64,000 bases of DNA. Source: Omphiscola glabra (lineage: Eukaryota; Mollusca; Gastropoda; Lymnaeidae). Position numbers and translations under genes: made by a program. The stretch is from NCBI GenBank assembly GCA_964017045.1, contig OZ024799.1, positions 29,213,596 through 29,277,595 on the forward strand, read 5' to 3'. Of the stretch, positions 1 to 9,193 are shown piece by piece. Numbering within the stretch: position 1 is the first letter of the stretch; each line of letters starts with the position of its first letter. Under the pieces are notes generated by a model. The model saw only the letters and a program-made list of their open reading frames with translations, was not told the origin of the DNA and made no database searches.

Positions 1-494
1 GTTTATTTTGTTAATTTATTTACAAAATCAATAACATTAACAATCCTAGTAATAAAATTAAAATAATAAACAATAAATGAATATAATAATATTGAACGTA
101 GAATAAATGACAAACCTACAAAAAAAAGTATTTTTATTATTAACTTATTAATACTAGTACTATTACTAGTATAATTACTATTACTTAGTCTAATTCTTAG
201 TAGTATTACTAATACTAATACTAACATTAAGTATTTATTAATATTAGTAGCATTAGTATTACCTTAGTCTTAGTTAGTGTCCATAGTGAATTGAAGTCTG
301 AAGAACTAATTTTATGAAATTAATTTTAATTCACAAATGACAGTAAATTAAATGCTTATGAAATTTTAGATTTACATTTGAATAGATACTTCAAATTTTG
401 CTTTGATTTGATACAATTAACTGTTTAAAGTATTGAATAATAATAATAACAAATACAGGTATTTCCGAAATATTAATTATATAGTGTCAGTCAC

Positions 495-626
495 TATCGA
501 TAACTGCACCGCCATCCCGAGGCGGGAAAATGGGCAAAAAGAGAATTTGGAGTTTTGGTCACCAATTTAGGGGATTTTTAGCGGTTACTTGAGCGCAGCC
601 TCGTTAATTATAATAAGCTATAAAAA
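495..626 (+). promoter_or_regulatory. Promoter-like motif cluster without an assigned gene
   Basis: Seen: TATCGATA at 495-502, an E2F-type site GGCGGGAAAA at 521-530 and TATAAAAA at 619-626. E2F sites are typical of S-phase promoters and the first motif resembles an insect DRE. No downstream reading frame supports a gene, so this may be chance or an exon outside what can be recognised by eye. Confidence 0.2.
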
Positions 627-1119
627 TCAATTAATATATTCGAATATGGTACAGTATGTTCTTTTAGTGGTATCGTTTCTACAAAAAAAGTATTTAAGCT
701 TTTATTCACTTACCGGTCGCCTTTTGTCAACAGCGTAGTGTAGCAGTATAAAACTGTAATTAAACTTATAGTGTCGTGTGCAGAAACCAATCAGCGCAAT
801 AATGGTGACGTAAAACACAGCTTTTTTATGCAAATTTTGATGCTCGAAGTTATTAACCGATGTCAACAAAAGCATTCTTCAAAAAGTAGGTCAAAGGCTT
901 ATGCCTCATTTAGAGACATGCGCAGAACCGTGCGCCGGCATGTATTGTTCTCCCTAAATAGTAGTAAATTAAAAGTATCTTAATCTTATTAAAAGGAAGT
1001 TTCACTCAGTCTGACTCGAGTCTCAATCAGTTCATTCTCTCACTGTACCTTGTAATAGCTGCTATTGTAATTTGCATAGTACTGTACTGTGTACAAGTAT
1101 GTAAGGGCAGACGTGCTAG

Positions 1120-1290
1120 TGCTTACTAATACTAAGCTAGTAGTAGTAGATAAAATTAGATTTAGAGTAGTAACTCAGTAGTAGCCTACTACTAGAGTAG
1201 ACTAGTCTTAGATTCTAGAGTCTTAGACTCTAGTATACTCTAGTATAATATAATTACTATACTATAGTAATAGTATATACTAGCAGAGGC
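1120..1290. repeat. Cryptic CTAGT/TAGTA simple repeat
   Basis: A dense mixture of TAGTAG, ACTAGA, CTAGTC and TAGTATA words, many of them self-complementary, forms a low-complexity block. Similar blocks lie at about 130-265 and 1780-1965. A short (TAG)n run also occurs in every array unit (for example 12237-12252). Confidence 0.6.
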
Positions 1291-2333
1291 GTCGCTTATG
1301 GCTGTTTTTGACCTCACACAGCGTCAAGTTGGCAACATTACACTCTTTAAGAGCAGTCTGGGAAAATTGTCATCCAAGGCCACATCCCTTTTGTAAGAGG
1401 AGACACATGTCTGAATGGGCGTTCAGTAGCAATGTAGGCCTACATGCCTACATCCTGTGTAGGGTGGCAACATAGTGCTATGAGTAGCAATATCTTATTA
1501 TGTGTAAATTGTGTTTCTGTGAATTCCTGAAGGCAAGGCTAATATAAGGAACACAAACAACGACAACACGCAAAAGCAACATCTCAAATTTTAGAGTTAA
1601 AGGAATATGAATAGGTCACAGCTGTCACTGTCTTACTTTAAGCAAAATAACAGTGGACTGTGGACTTTAGGTTATTTTTATTTAATATAAATATAATATA
1701 AATATAATATATACCTACAATCTACAAGTATAAACCTTTAAGAATCCCAGTCCCCCAATTTGAGCTAGTAGTTGGTATTACAGTAGTTGGCTAGTTACTC
1801 ATTTATAATTTAACTAATTAATAGTACTAGTTAAGACTAAGATTAAGTAAGACTAAGTCAGGGTAATAAGGGATTACCCTTTTGCCTTAGTTACTACTAC
1901 TACTAGACTACACTTACAATTGTGAATTGTAATACAATAATTCAATAAGGAATTACAATTTACACTACGACTGAGACTCCTTAAATTCCAATGTTAAGGT
2001 CTAAAGAGTACAAGGGATGCATTTTGAATCTTGAAAACAACATCTAAATCTATGTTTTGTTTTGTAGTTCTGGTAAGCTTACAAAACGAAAACAAGAGGA
2101 GGTAATGTGTTTTTAATTTGTGACCCTAAGCGGAAGTGGAGCTCATTACTAAAGGTGAACCGCGAAGATATGAATTACTTGGGGGGAAATATATGTAACT
2201 ATCTTGAATTTCAAACTTTAAGTTAACTGTAAACTTAGTCTAACTTTTAAGCAAGAGCTCAAGGGGAGATTGATAAGTGATGGCATTGATGATAACTAGG
2301 CCACATAGAGTAGTGTAGTTGAGTAAGATTTAA

Positions 2334-2455
2334 GGGGCCATCCATAAATGACGTCACGCGTCTAAAAAAAGAAAAAAAAGGGGGAGTGGGGTCAGATTTC
2401 TGTGAAGATGTGTGACGAGGGAGAGGGGAGGCCTCAAGCCATGTGACGTCACATG
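2334..2455 (+). mobile_element. Short DNA-transposon (MITE) copy, left end intact
   Basis: It starts with GGGGCCATCCATAAATGACG followed by TCACGC, directly after TTAA (2330-2333). It runs through an A-tract, a G-rich arm and GTGACGAGGGAGAGGGG, and ends near a degenerate GTGACGTCAC at 2443-2452. The same 26-bp terminus appears inverted at 4598-4623. The internal order (G-rich arm, TGTGACGA, G-rich arm, terminal inverted repeat) matches the copy at 4511-4623, so both are one non-autonomous family. I cannot name the superfamily; the adjacent TTAA hints at a TTAA-targeting group. Its right end is eroded. Confidence 0.6.
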
Positions 2456-2585
2456 AAAAGCGTAATATTGTAGTAAAGAATTGCACTTACTAACCCTAAA
2501 TTACAGACATTTTTAACATTATTTTTATACAACAATTATCATTATTTAATTTTTTTTAACTACTATCACTGAGCATCACTTAGAG

Positions 2586-2784
2586 CAGCGGTTCTCAACC
2601 TGTGGGTCGTGACCCCTTTGGGAGTCGCGCGACCCTTTCTCGGGGATCGCTTAAGACCATCTGAAAAAACATATACTCTACAGTTATAAAGTAGCAACGA
2701 AAATAATTATGTGGCTGGGGGGGTCGCCACAACATGAGGAACTGTATGAAAGGGTCGGGGCGTTAGGAAGGTTGAAAACCACTG
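2586..2784 (+). mobile_element. SPIN/URR1-like non-autonomous hAT MITE
   Basis: A complete 199-bp element. It begins CAGCGGTTCTCAACC and ends GGTTGAAAACCACTG, the near-perfect inverted complement. It is flanked by 8-bp target duplications, ACTTAGAG (2578-2585) and ACTTGGAG (2785-2792), which match at 7 of 8 positions; 8 bp is the hAT-specific length. The interior (GTGGGTCG..GACCCCTTTGGG, AAGTAGCAACGAAAATAATT, CCACAACATGAGGAACTGTA, GTTAGGAAGGTTGA) is, from memory, the pattern of the SPIN_NA/URR1 family of mammals and other tetrapods. That family is known for horizontal transfer and has been reported in a pond snail. The open frame 2709-3002 overlapping it is accidental. Confidence 0.8.
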
Positions 2785-2864
2785 ACTTGGAGAATCAATA
2801 CAGGTATGCGAGTTCCGAAAAATGGCCTCTGATCAAGTTACAGGAAGCACAGGAAAAAAAAAGT

Positions 2865-3025
2865 GGGGGGGGGGGGGGGGAATCGGGAGGTACCAGTAGT
2901 TACAATGGCAGTCGTGGGAATTTATGGCTACATGTGGACACGGGAGTCATAGAAATAGTACTACCACGTGATGTGGAATTGAACGAGAAAAAAAATGGTT
3001 GACCGCGTGGGGGGGGGGGGGGGGG
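2865..3025. repeat. Two poly-G tracts
   Basis: Runs of 16 G (2865-2880) and 17 G (3009-3025), each preceded by an A-rich stretch and GTG. They could form G-quadruplexes and are likely unstable. The A-then-G composition recalls the arms of the nearby GGGGCC elements, so they may be remnants of one. Confidence 0.7.
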
Positions 3026-3794
3026 ATCTTAGTAAATGCTCGAGGACAGGGTTTTTTCTACCTTTTTTGCAGCGCTGCAGGCTCACTCCGTTTTAAACAT
3101 CCCTCCCCCAACCGTAAAAATAATTTTGTAATAAAATTTAAAATAATTAAATAATTTAGGTAATTTAGTTGTATTTCTTTAATTACCTTTTTATAAACAA
3201 TGGAAAAAATTACCAATACACGCAATGCGCCAACAAAATTCACCAGAAAAATATTTACTGCTTCTAACCTACATAAAAACTTTTTTTTAAAGCAGCAACA
3301 ACTAGCAATGGCAGCTAATACAATTGGTGGCGTACAGCGGTGTATTGTCACATTCGTAACAAAGGGTTCGCAGTTAGTATGTCCCCTTATGCCATATCGG
3401 TCACCGCCACAGTCAGTCAAATTACGATTAGGGGATCTGGCATCTGGGCCCACGAAGCTCCTTCAGCGGAGTTTCGGGTTCTGTTATAAACAAAGATTTT
3501 CTATAATAAAGATGAGAAAGTCTGGTAATCAAAAAAATTCCTACTGCGCGACATCTAGCCTGTGACTTGTTCTGAGTTTCACTTTTTTGCTTAGAGCTGA
3601 ATTTCGCTATATTTTTGCCGAAAGGCTAAACTGTAAAGTAATATTTATGCAATTTATATAAAAAATTGTAGAAACGGAAATTTTTGTCAATTAAAAAAAT
3701 TTTGATTTTCTTGAAATTAGTACTTGATTTTAGGCATATTTATTATTTTAAACTAACCGTTCGCACGAACCTGACCCGACCGGCTCCAAACCAC
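3026..3794. other. Non-coding stretch, origin unclear
   Basis: The open frames 3200-3565 (plus, 121 codons) and 3058-3453 (minus, 131 codons) overlap on opposite strands. Neither shows a known domain, catalytic motif, signal peptide or biased codon use. The interval probably belongs to decayed mobile DNA. No RNA gene was recognised. Confidence 0.4.
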
Positions 3795-4313
3795 CGCTGG
3801 TGGCGTAGGTACGGTTGGTGTCACCTGGTCCGGTAAGCTCGTGGTGTCATCCCCCCCCCCCCCCCACACACTTTCCACGATGTAATTCTTCTTGTTAAAC
3901 TTAGTCCACAGTATAACAAATACAAGAACAAAAACAAATTAATTGAAGGTCGGCGGTAAATGTATTTAAGAACTAAAACTTGTACTTAGAATCGCCCATT
4001 GTTATCAAAGGATAGCTTTATTTCTCACAATTTAGGCAGCTTCCTGTCAAGTTCCTGAACACTTCATTCGGCGTTGAAACATGGTCAAAGCGGTGTGTTT
4101 CTGACCTAATAATGAGGTAACCTAATTACTGACGCATCAACCTTGAAATTAAAAAAAAACACGCATTTTGATTGGTTACATGGGTGGCAAATGTACATGC
4201 CATCTATTATCCTTTTATGAATTGCGGTTAGACCGAGCAGTGTGTGCTCTGTAAATAAGCAATTTTTCAATATGGGGTCAGCCCCTGAGAGGGTGACGAC
4301 CAGTGCGCCACTG
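3795..4313. mobile_element. Possible hAT-like element with inverted GTGGCG ends
   Basis: On the plus strand near 3797, TGGTGGCGTAGGTACGG is followed by GTTGGTGTCACC and a 15-C run (3851-3865). On the minus strand from 4313 inward, CAGTGGCGCACTGG is followed by TCGTCACCC. The facing GTGGCG..GTCACC ends resemble the CAGTGGCG termini of many hAT elements. The flanking octamers do not match, so the boundaries are weak and the ends may belong to two separate fragments. Confidence 0.3.
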
Positions 4314-4362
4314 AATACAATTTTCTGGTCTTCCACACCTCAGGGCTGGGGAGGTACTTTTA

Positions 4363-4386
4363 CCCCTGTTTAAGAACCCCCGTTCT
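4363..4386 (-). mobile_element. hAT-like terminal fragment with hairpin
   Basis: Read on the minus strand this is AGAACGGGGGTTCTTAAAC followed by AGGGG, similar to the GGTTCTTAAAC ends of Charlie-type hAT elements. The 5-bp stem AGAAC/GTTCT with a C4 loop lies at 4373-4386. No partner end or target duplication was found. Confidence 0.25.
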
Positions 4387-4510
4387 AGTGAAATGTTTCT
4401 GACACATTTGCAGTAATTTGATATTCACGAGAGGTGAACATCTCAAGGGTTTGTAAAGGACAGTAGTGAAAACGGGGACTTTTAAAAAAAAGTGTGGGGT
4501 GCAGAGATGT

Positions 4511-4623
4511 GTGACGTTATATTTTAAGGGAGGAGGTCTAACTTTTTGTGAAAATTTGTGACGATGGGGGAGAGGGTGTAAAAAATCGGCAAAGTTTGCG
4601 TGACGTCATTTATGGATGGCCCC
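4511..4623 (+). mobile_element. Short DNA-transposon (MITE) copy, right end intact
   Basis: Same family and orientation as the copy at 2334-2455. It starts with a degenerate GTGACGTTATATTTTAAGG, passes through GGAGGAGGTC, TTTGTGACGATGGGGGAGAGGG and AAAAATCGGC, and ends at 4598-4623 with the inverted complement of the GGGGCCATCC terminus. The left terminus is eroded and TAAA follows the right end. Confidence 0.6.
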
Positions 4624-5009
4624 TAAATGTTTGCATAACAACGTCAACAACAACACAAAAAATGGAAGTGCAGTGTCACTGTCATGACTTAGTAATGAGT
4701 GTGTTAGACTGACTTGAACTTTGCTACATGGTTGTCAACCTCCATAAATGTTCGGACAGTCCGAAAAAATATGAACTAAAATGATTTGTCCGTAAATAAT
4801 TTAGCTAAGAACTTTAGAATGACTGTTTAAAAAAAAAACGAGTAGAGAGATCGGACACAATTTCTAAGGCATAAAACAAGGATATCTCCACTTTTTTTCT
4901 TACTAACTTGAGGCATCAGTTCATGATAAATTCAACACTAATAATGTTGCTATACAATAAAATAATACATAGCCTACATTATTTTTTTTAAAATAGTCGT
5001 ACATCTCAG

Positions 5010-5160
5010 GGGGCCAACCATAAATGAAGTCACGCTATGTTTGCCACCCCCACACCCCCCTCACCTAAAAAAAAAACCCCAAAGTGTAACAAATTTGTAT
5101 TTTAAAAAATTAGACACTTTTATTATACCTTGTCATAAATTCGTCACCGCCCCCTTCCCA
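5010..5160 (-). mobile_element. Third, degenerate GGGGCC MITE copy
   Basis: GGGGCCAACCATAAATGAAG then TCACGC (5010-5035) differs from the family terminus at a few positions. It is followed by C-rich arms (CCACCCCCACACCCCCC), which indicate the opposite internal orientation from the other two copies, and later by ATTCGTCACCGCCCCC. The distal end is not clear. Confidence 0.45.
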
Positions 5161-5485
5161 CTGCCCCGACGCATAATTATGTGCCCCCAACATATTTTTT
5201 TTAAAATATAGGGCTATTTTTCAGCTCTTTGCATTTATTTTAATTAGGCTGCACCTATTGGTACCAGGGTACCAGAATTGAGGGGTTGGGATTAAAAAAC
5301 GATTTAAAATATTATTGTTGGGTTGAAAGACAAAATTTGGTATCAAATGAAAGATAATTGAATGTAGGCCTACTATACGTTCGTAATCTTTTTATTTGGT
5401 AAGTATGGTTTAGAAAATAAATTAAATTGAGTATTTTAACAACTGTCTTATAACTAAAAAAATTATGATTTCGTCGTTAGATTAT
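5161..5485. other. Unrecognised AT-rich junction DNA
   Basis: Nothing was identified except the inverted pair GGTACCAGGGTACC (near 5260-5273). This is the last sequence before homology to the H1 array begins. Confidence 0.5.
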
Positions 5486-7471
5486 ACATTTTTAAATTAT
5501 TTTTTCGATACGCGGTAACTAGCGAATCTCTGTGTATAAATAAGCTTACATTTATATATCAAAAATTTATATGACAACAAAGAACAAAATGAAGTTTTAA
5601 CTACATTTAGCGGGAGGTGTGTGTGTGGGGTGTATTGGCACAGCTTTTTCTTTGGATACATGCTTGCTGAGAACAAGTACCAATATTAATACTATTATCA
5701 GCAGTTTCATCGGCCGACGCTAGTTGTCGGCAATCTGAAGTTCTTTATTTCATTTTACTACATGTTTTCTTGTACTTGTACTGAACAAATAATAAGGGGA
5801 AAATTAATTATACATTCGGTCTTAATGTAGGCTCTAAATTTTAGTTATCTATTATACAAAAATTAAACTAAATAAAGGGATGTGTCATCTGTACATTTGC
5901 TGTCTCAATGCGCTCCTACTAGTAGGTCCTTAAATATTTACTTAGCAGTGATAGCAGGTATCGGGTATCATTTAAAATTTGCTTCTTATATATAAAAAAA
6001 AAGAGTAAAAAGTATGTTGCCGACACCTTGGCTACACGGAGAAAAAAATAATTTTATGGTTTTATACGATATATATATATTAAAATATGCTTTTGTTTTT
6101 TCTTTCTGATTCTAAATCAGTTCAGAAGCCGATCCTGTAAAAAAAAAAAAAGGGAGCCCCAGATTCCATTAGAAAAATGTAGAAGATCTGCTGAGACAAA
6201 TAAGGAAATTTATCAGTGTCTTCACATTTCCATTGAGGAAAAAATGCATTTAAATGTATTATTTTTAATGCAACACTTTTCATTTACTTAATTATTAATA
6301 GTAATAGCAATAGGTCTATAGAGTTAATCAAGTCATATAATTTGGCAATTTGGTAGATTTCTATCAATCAATGATCAATCGTAGTAGTAGTAGTACTAGA
6401 AGCTACTCTCCGGCGTCTATGCATACAAACAAGATAAACCACAAACACAAAAATCTTAACAAAAATGTTGAAAAATAAACTAAGTCAAGTTAAATAGATG
6501 TAAAAGCTTTTAATAATGGTGATGAAATACACTTAAGCTAGCAGTGTCAGTGAATTTATTTTACGTTTTAATTTGGAACATGCCTTTAAAAAATGGCGGC
6601 TCAATTTCGCCACTTCTCATCTACCCGATACTTCCTCAACAAACAAACAACTTAAACAAGTAAAATTGAGAATCAAAATGTGTTTTTATTTAATACATTC
6701 ATAAAAAATCAACAAAGTCATACTAATGAAAATATATTCCAAACTGTTATTATTAAGATGAAGCATTATAATTACCCGAAAACGTTGCTACTTTAACTTC
6801 GCAACGTCGACCGCCATAATGATAATGGACCACTAGTCACTAGCTTTACATTGTTGTATTATTTCAAAATATTTGAATTATTTGGGGCCATTTATAATAA
6901 ACTGATGAGGAATAAAAAATCAAAACTAATAAAGCTGCCAGTTGTTTCTTTTAAAGCTATATTGTTACAATAGTTTATTAATGAAATGAAATATTTTGAG
7001 TAGGCCCGTAGTCTGAATAGATTAAAAATGTGCTGTTACCATCGTGAAAAACAATTATTTTCTTATTCAAAAAGGGGATAGACGAGACAAGCTGTGCAAA
7101 AAAACTAAAGAAATTTGAATTTCTAATGTATTTTAATCATTATATTTGTGATAAATTGCTTAAATGTATTTATTTAATTTTTTCTTAAAATGTCATCTTA
7201 AGTTTTTAGTGAGAAAATTTCTGGAAAACAGTCAATTTGGATAACAATTCATGTGAGACAAACATTTTATTTGATACTAAATAAATTTTCATCATATTTT
7301 AAATTAAAAGTGATAAATGCGATAAGTATTTGCATCGCGGTGTATTTGTATTTTAATTTTAAAATACTGCACATAGTACAAAAATTGTAATTTTCATCGG
7401 CATCCATGACAGCCGGCCAAGTCGAAACTGTGTGTGACGTAGTTGCTCTCCGATATGTTCGCGCAACCCGA

Positions 7472-7508
7472 TATAAGCGAACGGTTCTCGACAGAGTGTT
7501 ATTCACTC
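7472..7508 (+). promoter_or_regulatory. Core promoter of H1 copy 1
   Basis: TATAAG at 7472-7477 lies 33 nt before a pyrimidine-rich initiator TTCACTCC, with the likely +1 A at 7505. That gives an 80-nt leader. Upstream are AAACTGTGTGTGACGT (7425-7440, containing the CRE half-site TGACGT) and GGCCAAG. The leader has a run of four T (CCTCTTTTAGC) where all other copies have five. Confidence 0.75.
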
Positions 7509-7584
7509 CAGGTCGCTCGTTTTCCGCACTTCGCCTCTTTTAGCTACAATCGCCTCAGTTATAACGATAAATAAACAAATCAGA

Positions 7585-8223
7585 ATGTCTGACTCTGATG
7601 TTGCCGCTCCCGCACCAGCTGCCGCCCCAGCAAAAGTGAAGGCACCCAAGAAGAAAGCCGCTTCTGCCAAGCCAAAGACAGCCGCCTCTCATCCACAATA
7701 CAAAGTGATGATTGCTGCAGCTATTACAGCATTGAAGGAACGTGGTGGCTCCTCCCGCCAGGCTATCCTCAAGTACATCACCGCCAACTACAAAGTAGGA
7801 GACAATCCCACCGCCATCAACGCTCGCCTCAAGGCAGCCCTCAAGGCTGGAGTTAAAGCTGACGCTCTTAAACAGTCCAAAGGCACTGGCGCCGCTGGAT
7901 CCTTTCGCCTGGGAGAGAAAGCTGAGAAGAAACCCAAAGTCAAGAAAGTTGCTGAGAAAAAGCCCAAGTCACCGAAGAAAGTCACAAAAGGCGCCAAGCC
8001 TAAGAAACTCGCCGCTGCCAAGAAAGCCCCTAAGTCTCCAAAGGCCAAGAAGCCGGCTGCACCCAAGAAGGCTAAATCTCCCAAGAAGCCTGCTGCTGCC
8101 AAGCCAAAGAAGCCAAAGAGCCCCAAGAAGCCAGCGGCTGCCAAACCAAAGGTTGCCAAGAAACCCGCTGCAGCCAAAAAGCCCAAAGCTGCCAAGAAGG
8201 CGCCCGCTGCCAAGAAAGAATAA
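7585..8223 (+). CDS. H1: Histone H1 (linker histone), copy 1
   Basis: A 212-residue linker histone that binds nucleosome entry/exit DNA and compacts chromatin in the nucleus. Residues 1-35 form an Ala/Pro/Lys N-tail. About 36-110 is the winged-helix globular domain, with HPQYKVMI, the [17 protein letters not shown] helix region, ANYKVGDN, and the [10 protein letters not shown] wing. 111-212 is a Lys/Ala/Pro tail with SPKK at 129-132, 165-168 and 179-182, which are minor-groove-binding and CDK-site motifs. The gene is intronless. The ATG has A at -3 and lies about 80 nt after the predicted start site. Copy 1 differs from copies 2-10 at Gly136 (Ala), Leu142 (Pro) and Ala206 (Thr), all in the tail, so it is still a plausible functional protein. 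Confidence 0.96.
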   Translation: MSDSDVAAPAPAAAPAKVKAPKKKAASAKPKTAASHPQYKVMIAAAITALKERGGSSRQAILKYITANYKVGDNPTAINARLKAALKAGVKADALKQSKGTGAAGSFRLGEKAEKKPKVKKVAEKKPKSPKKVTKGAKPKKLAAAKKAPKSPKAKKPAAPKKAKSPKKPAAAKPKKPKSPKKPAAAKPKVAKKPAAAKKPKAAKKAPAAKKE

Positions 8224-8268
8224 CTTTATTCTTTCATTACTTTTTCATATTTTTTCCCCACTAAACTA

Positions 8269-8284
8269 GGTCCTTTTTAGGACC
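8269..8284 (+). terminator. Histone mRNA 3' stem-loop, copy 1
   Basis: GGTCCT-TTTT-AGGACC is a perfect 6-bp stem with a 4-nt loop, 45 nt after the stop and preceded by CTAAACTA. This is the size and position of the SLBP/U7-dependent processing signal of replication-dependent histone mRNAs. The purine-rich ACCAGAGGA just downstream could be the U7-pairing element. Confidence 0.85.
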
Positions 8285-9164
8285 ATATCATTAAACCAGA
8301 GGATTGTTGCAAGACTTTTAACCAATCTCTTTAATCTTAATACCGCTGCCTTGCTCTGCTCCGTTTCTTGAGAATCTATTACTATTACTCATCTCCTTGC
8401 ACTTTGGTTGTATCTTTGACAATACGCAAACATACTCCAACCCTCTCATTTGAAGGTTCTCGCTACTCCGGGTTCCCCGGTTTTTATTATTAAATTAAGA
8501 TAATTAAATGTTACCCTTCGGTATGATTAATCTTTAAAAAAAAATAAAAAAATTCTTTATGTGCAAAAATGGAATTAATAAAATTAATTGAATAAACCTA
8601 GATTCCCCGCATTTAAAAAAAAAAAAAGTTTAAAAACAAAAATAATATAAATATGACAATTTGTTAGGCCCCCACCCACTGTTTACCGTACCTTTGCCTT
8701 AAAATAATATATATGATAAAGAGGCCATCATGCAGTTGGGAGCAGAGTTCGCATAGAATTAATCATATATCATAAGATGACAGCAAGACGTCGAGCAATA
8801 ATAAATATCGCATTGCTTACCGACAGAGTGAAAGTCTATTTCTTGTAGATGACCGAAAGCCTTAATGACTTTCAGCTGAAGCCGAAAATAAACCGAAATA
8901 AATAAGTATTTAAAAAGATTGAACAGCATTGTTCTTCTAGACTCCATAGCAATGTTTAACTTTAATTGAGGGTCCGGTGCTAAATTTATTCATATCTTGA
9001 AATTCATCATCATCATGCTCATAAACATGGTTATTGACGAAATAACAAGGGTGTACATGTAACAAAAAAGGTAATAATGGGGGAGACTGCAATCAGGTTA
9101 GCACAATAGGAAATTAGTAGAACACAGTTAGGTTAAACATGATAAAAGGAACGCAACAAAACAA

Positions 9165-9193
9165 CGAACGTGTCGGCAGGAAGCCTTCATCAG
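9165..9193 (-). other. Hammerhead-core-like motif, probable retroelement relic
   Basis: The minus strand reads CTGATGA-A-GGC-TTCCT-GCC-GACA-CGTTCG. This resembles the CUGAUGA / stem II / GAAA core of hammerhead ribozymes carried by Penelope-like and other retroelements. The required GAAA is GACA and there is an extra A before the stem, so it is probably inactive. It is present at the same place in every unit with a full spacer. Confidence 0.3.

Larger units (their letters stand above)
1..2329. other. AT-rich non-coding left flank
   Basis: No convincing gene is seen. The stretch is AT-rich with three blocks of cryptic, self-complementary TAGTA/ACTAGT repeats (about 130-265, 1120-1290 and 1780-1965). 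There is a perfect 14-bp palindrome, ATGTAGGCCTACAT, at 1432-1445. Short open frames here (3-227 minus; 771-983 plus, which begins with GTG rather than ATG) have biased, low-complexity translations and match no family I know. Confidence 0.6.

Noticed and set aside
771..983. 70-codon frame downstream of the E2F/TATA cluster
   Set aside because: It begins with GTG rather than ATG and has no family resemblance.
3200..3565. 121-codon plus-strand frame in the left flank
   Set aside because: No known motif, a competing antisense frame over the same bases, and surrounding mobile DNA.
7242..7252. GGATAACAATT, identical to part of the bacterial lac operator
   Set aside because: A short chance match in AT-rich animal spacer DNA with no bacterial context.
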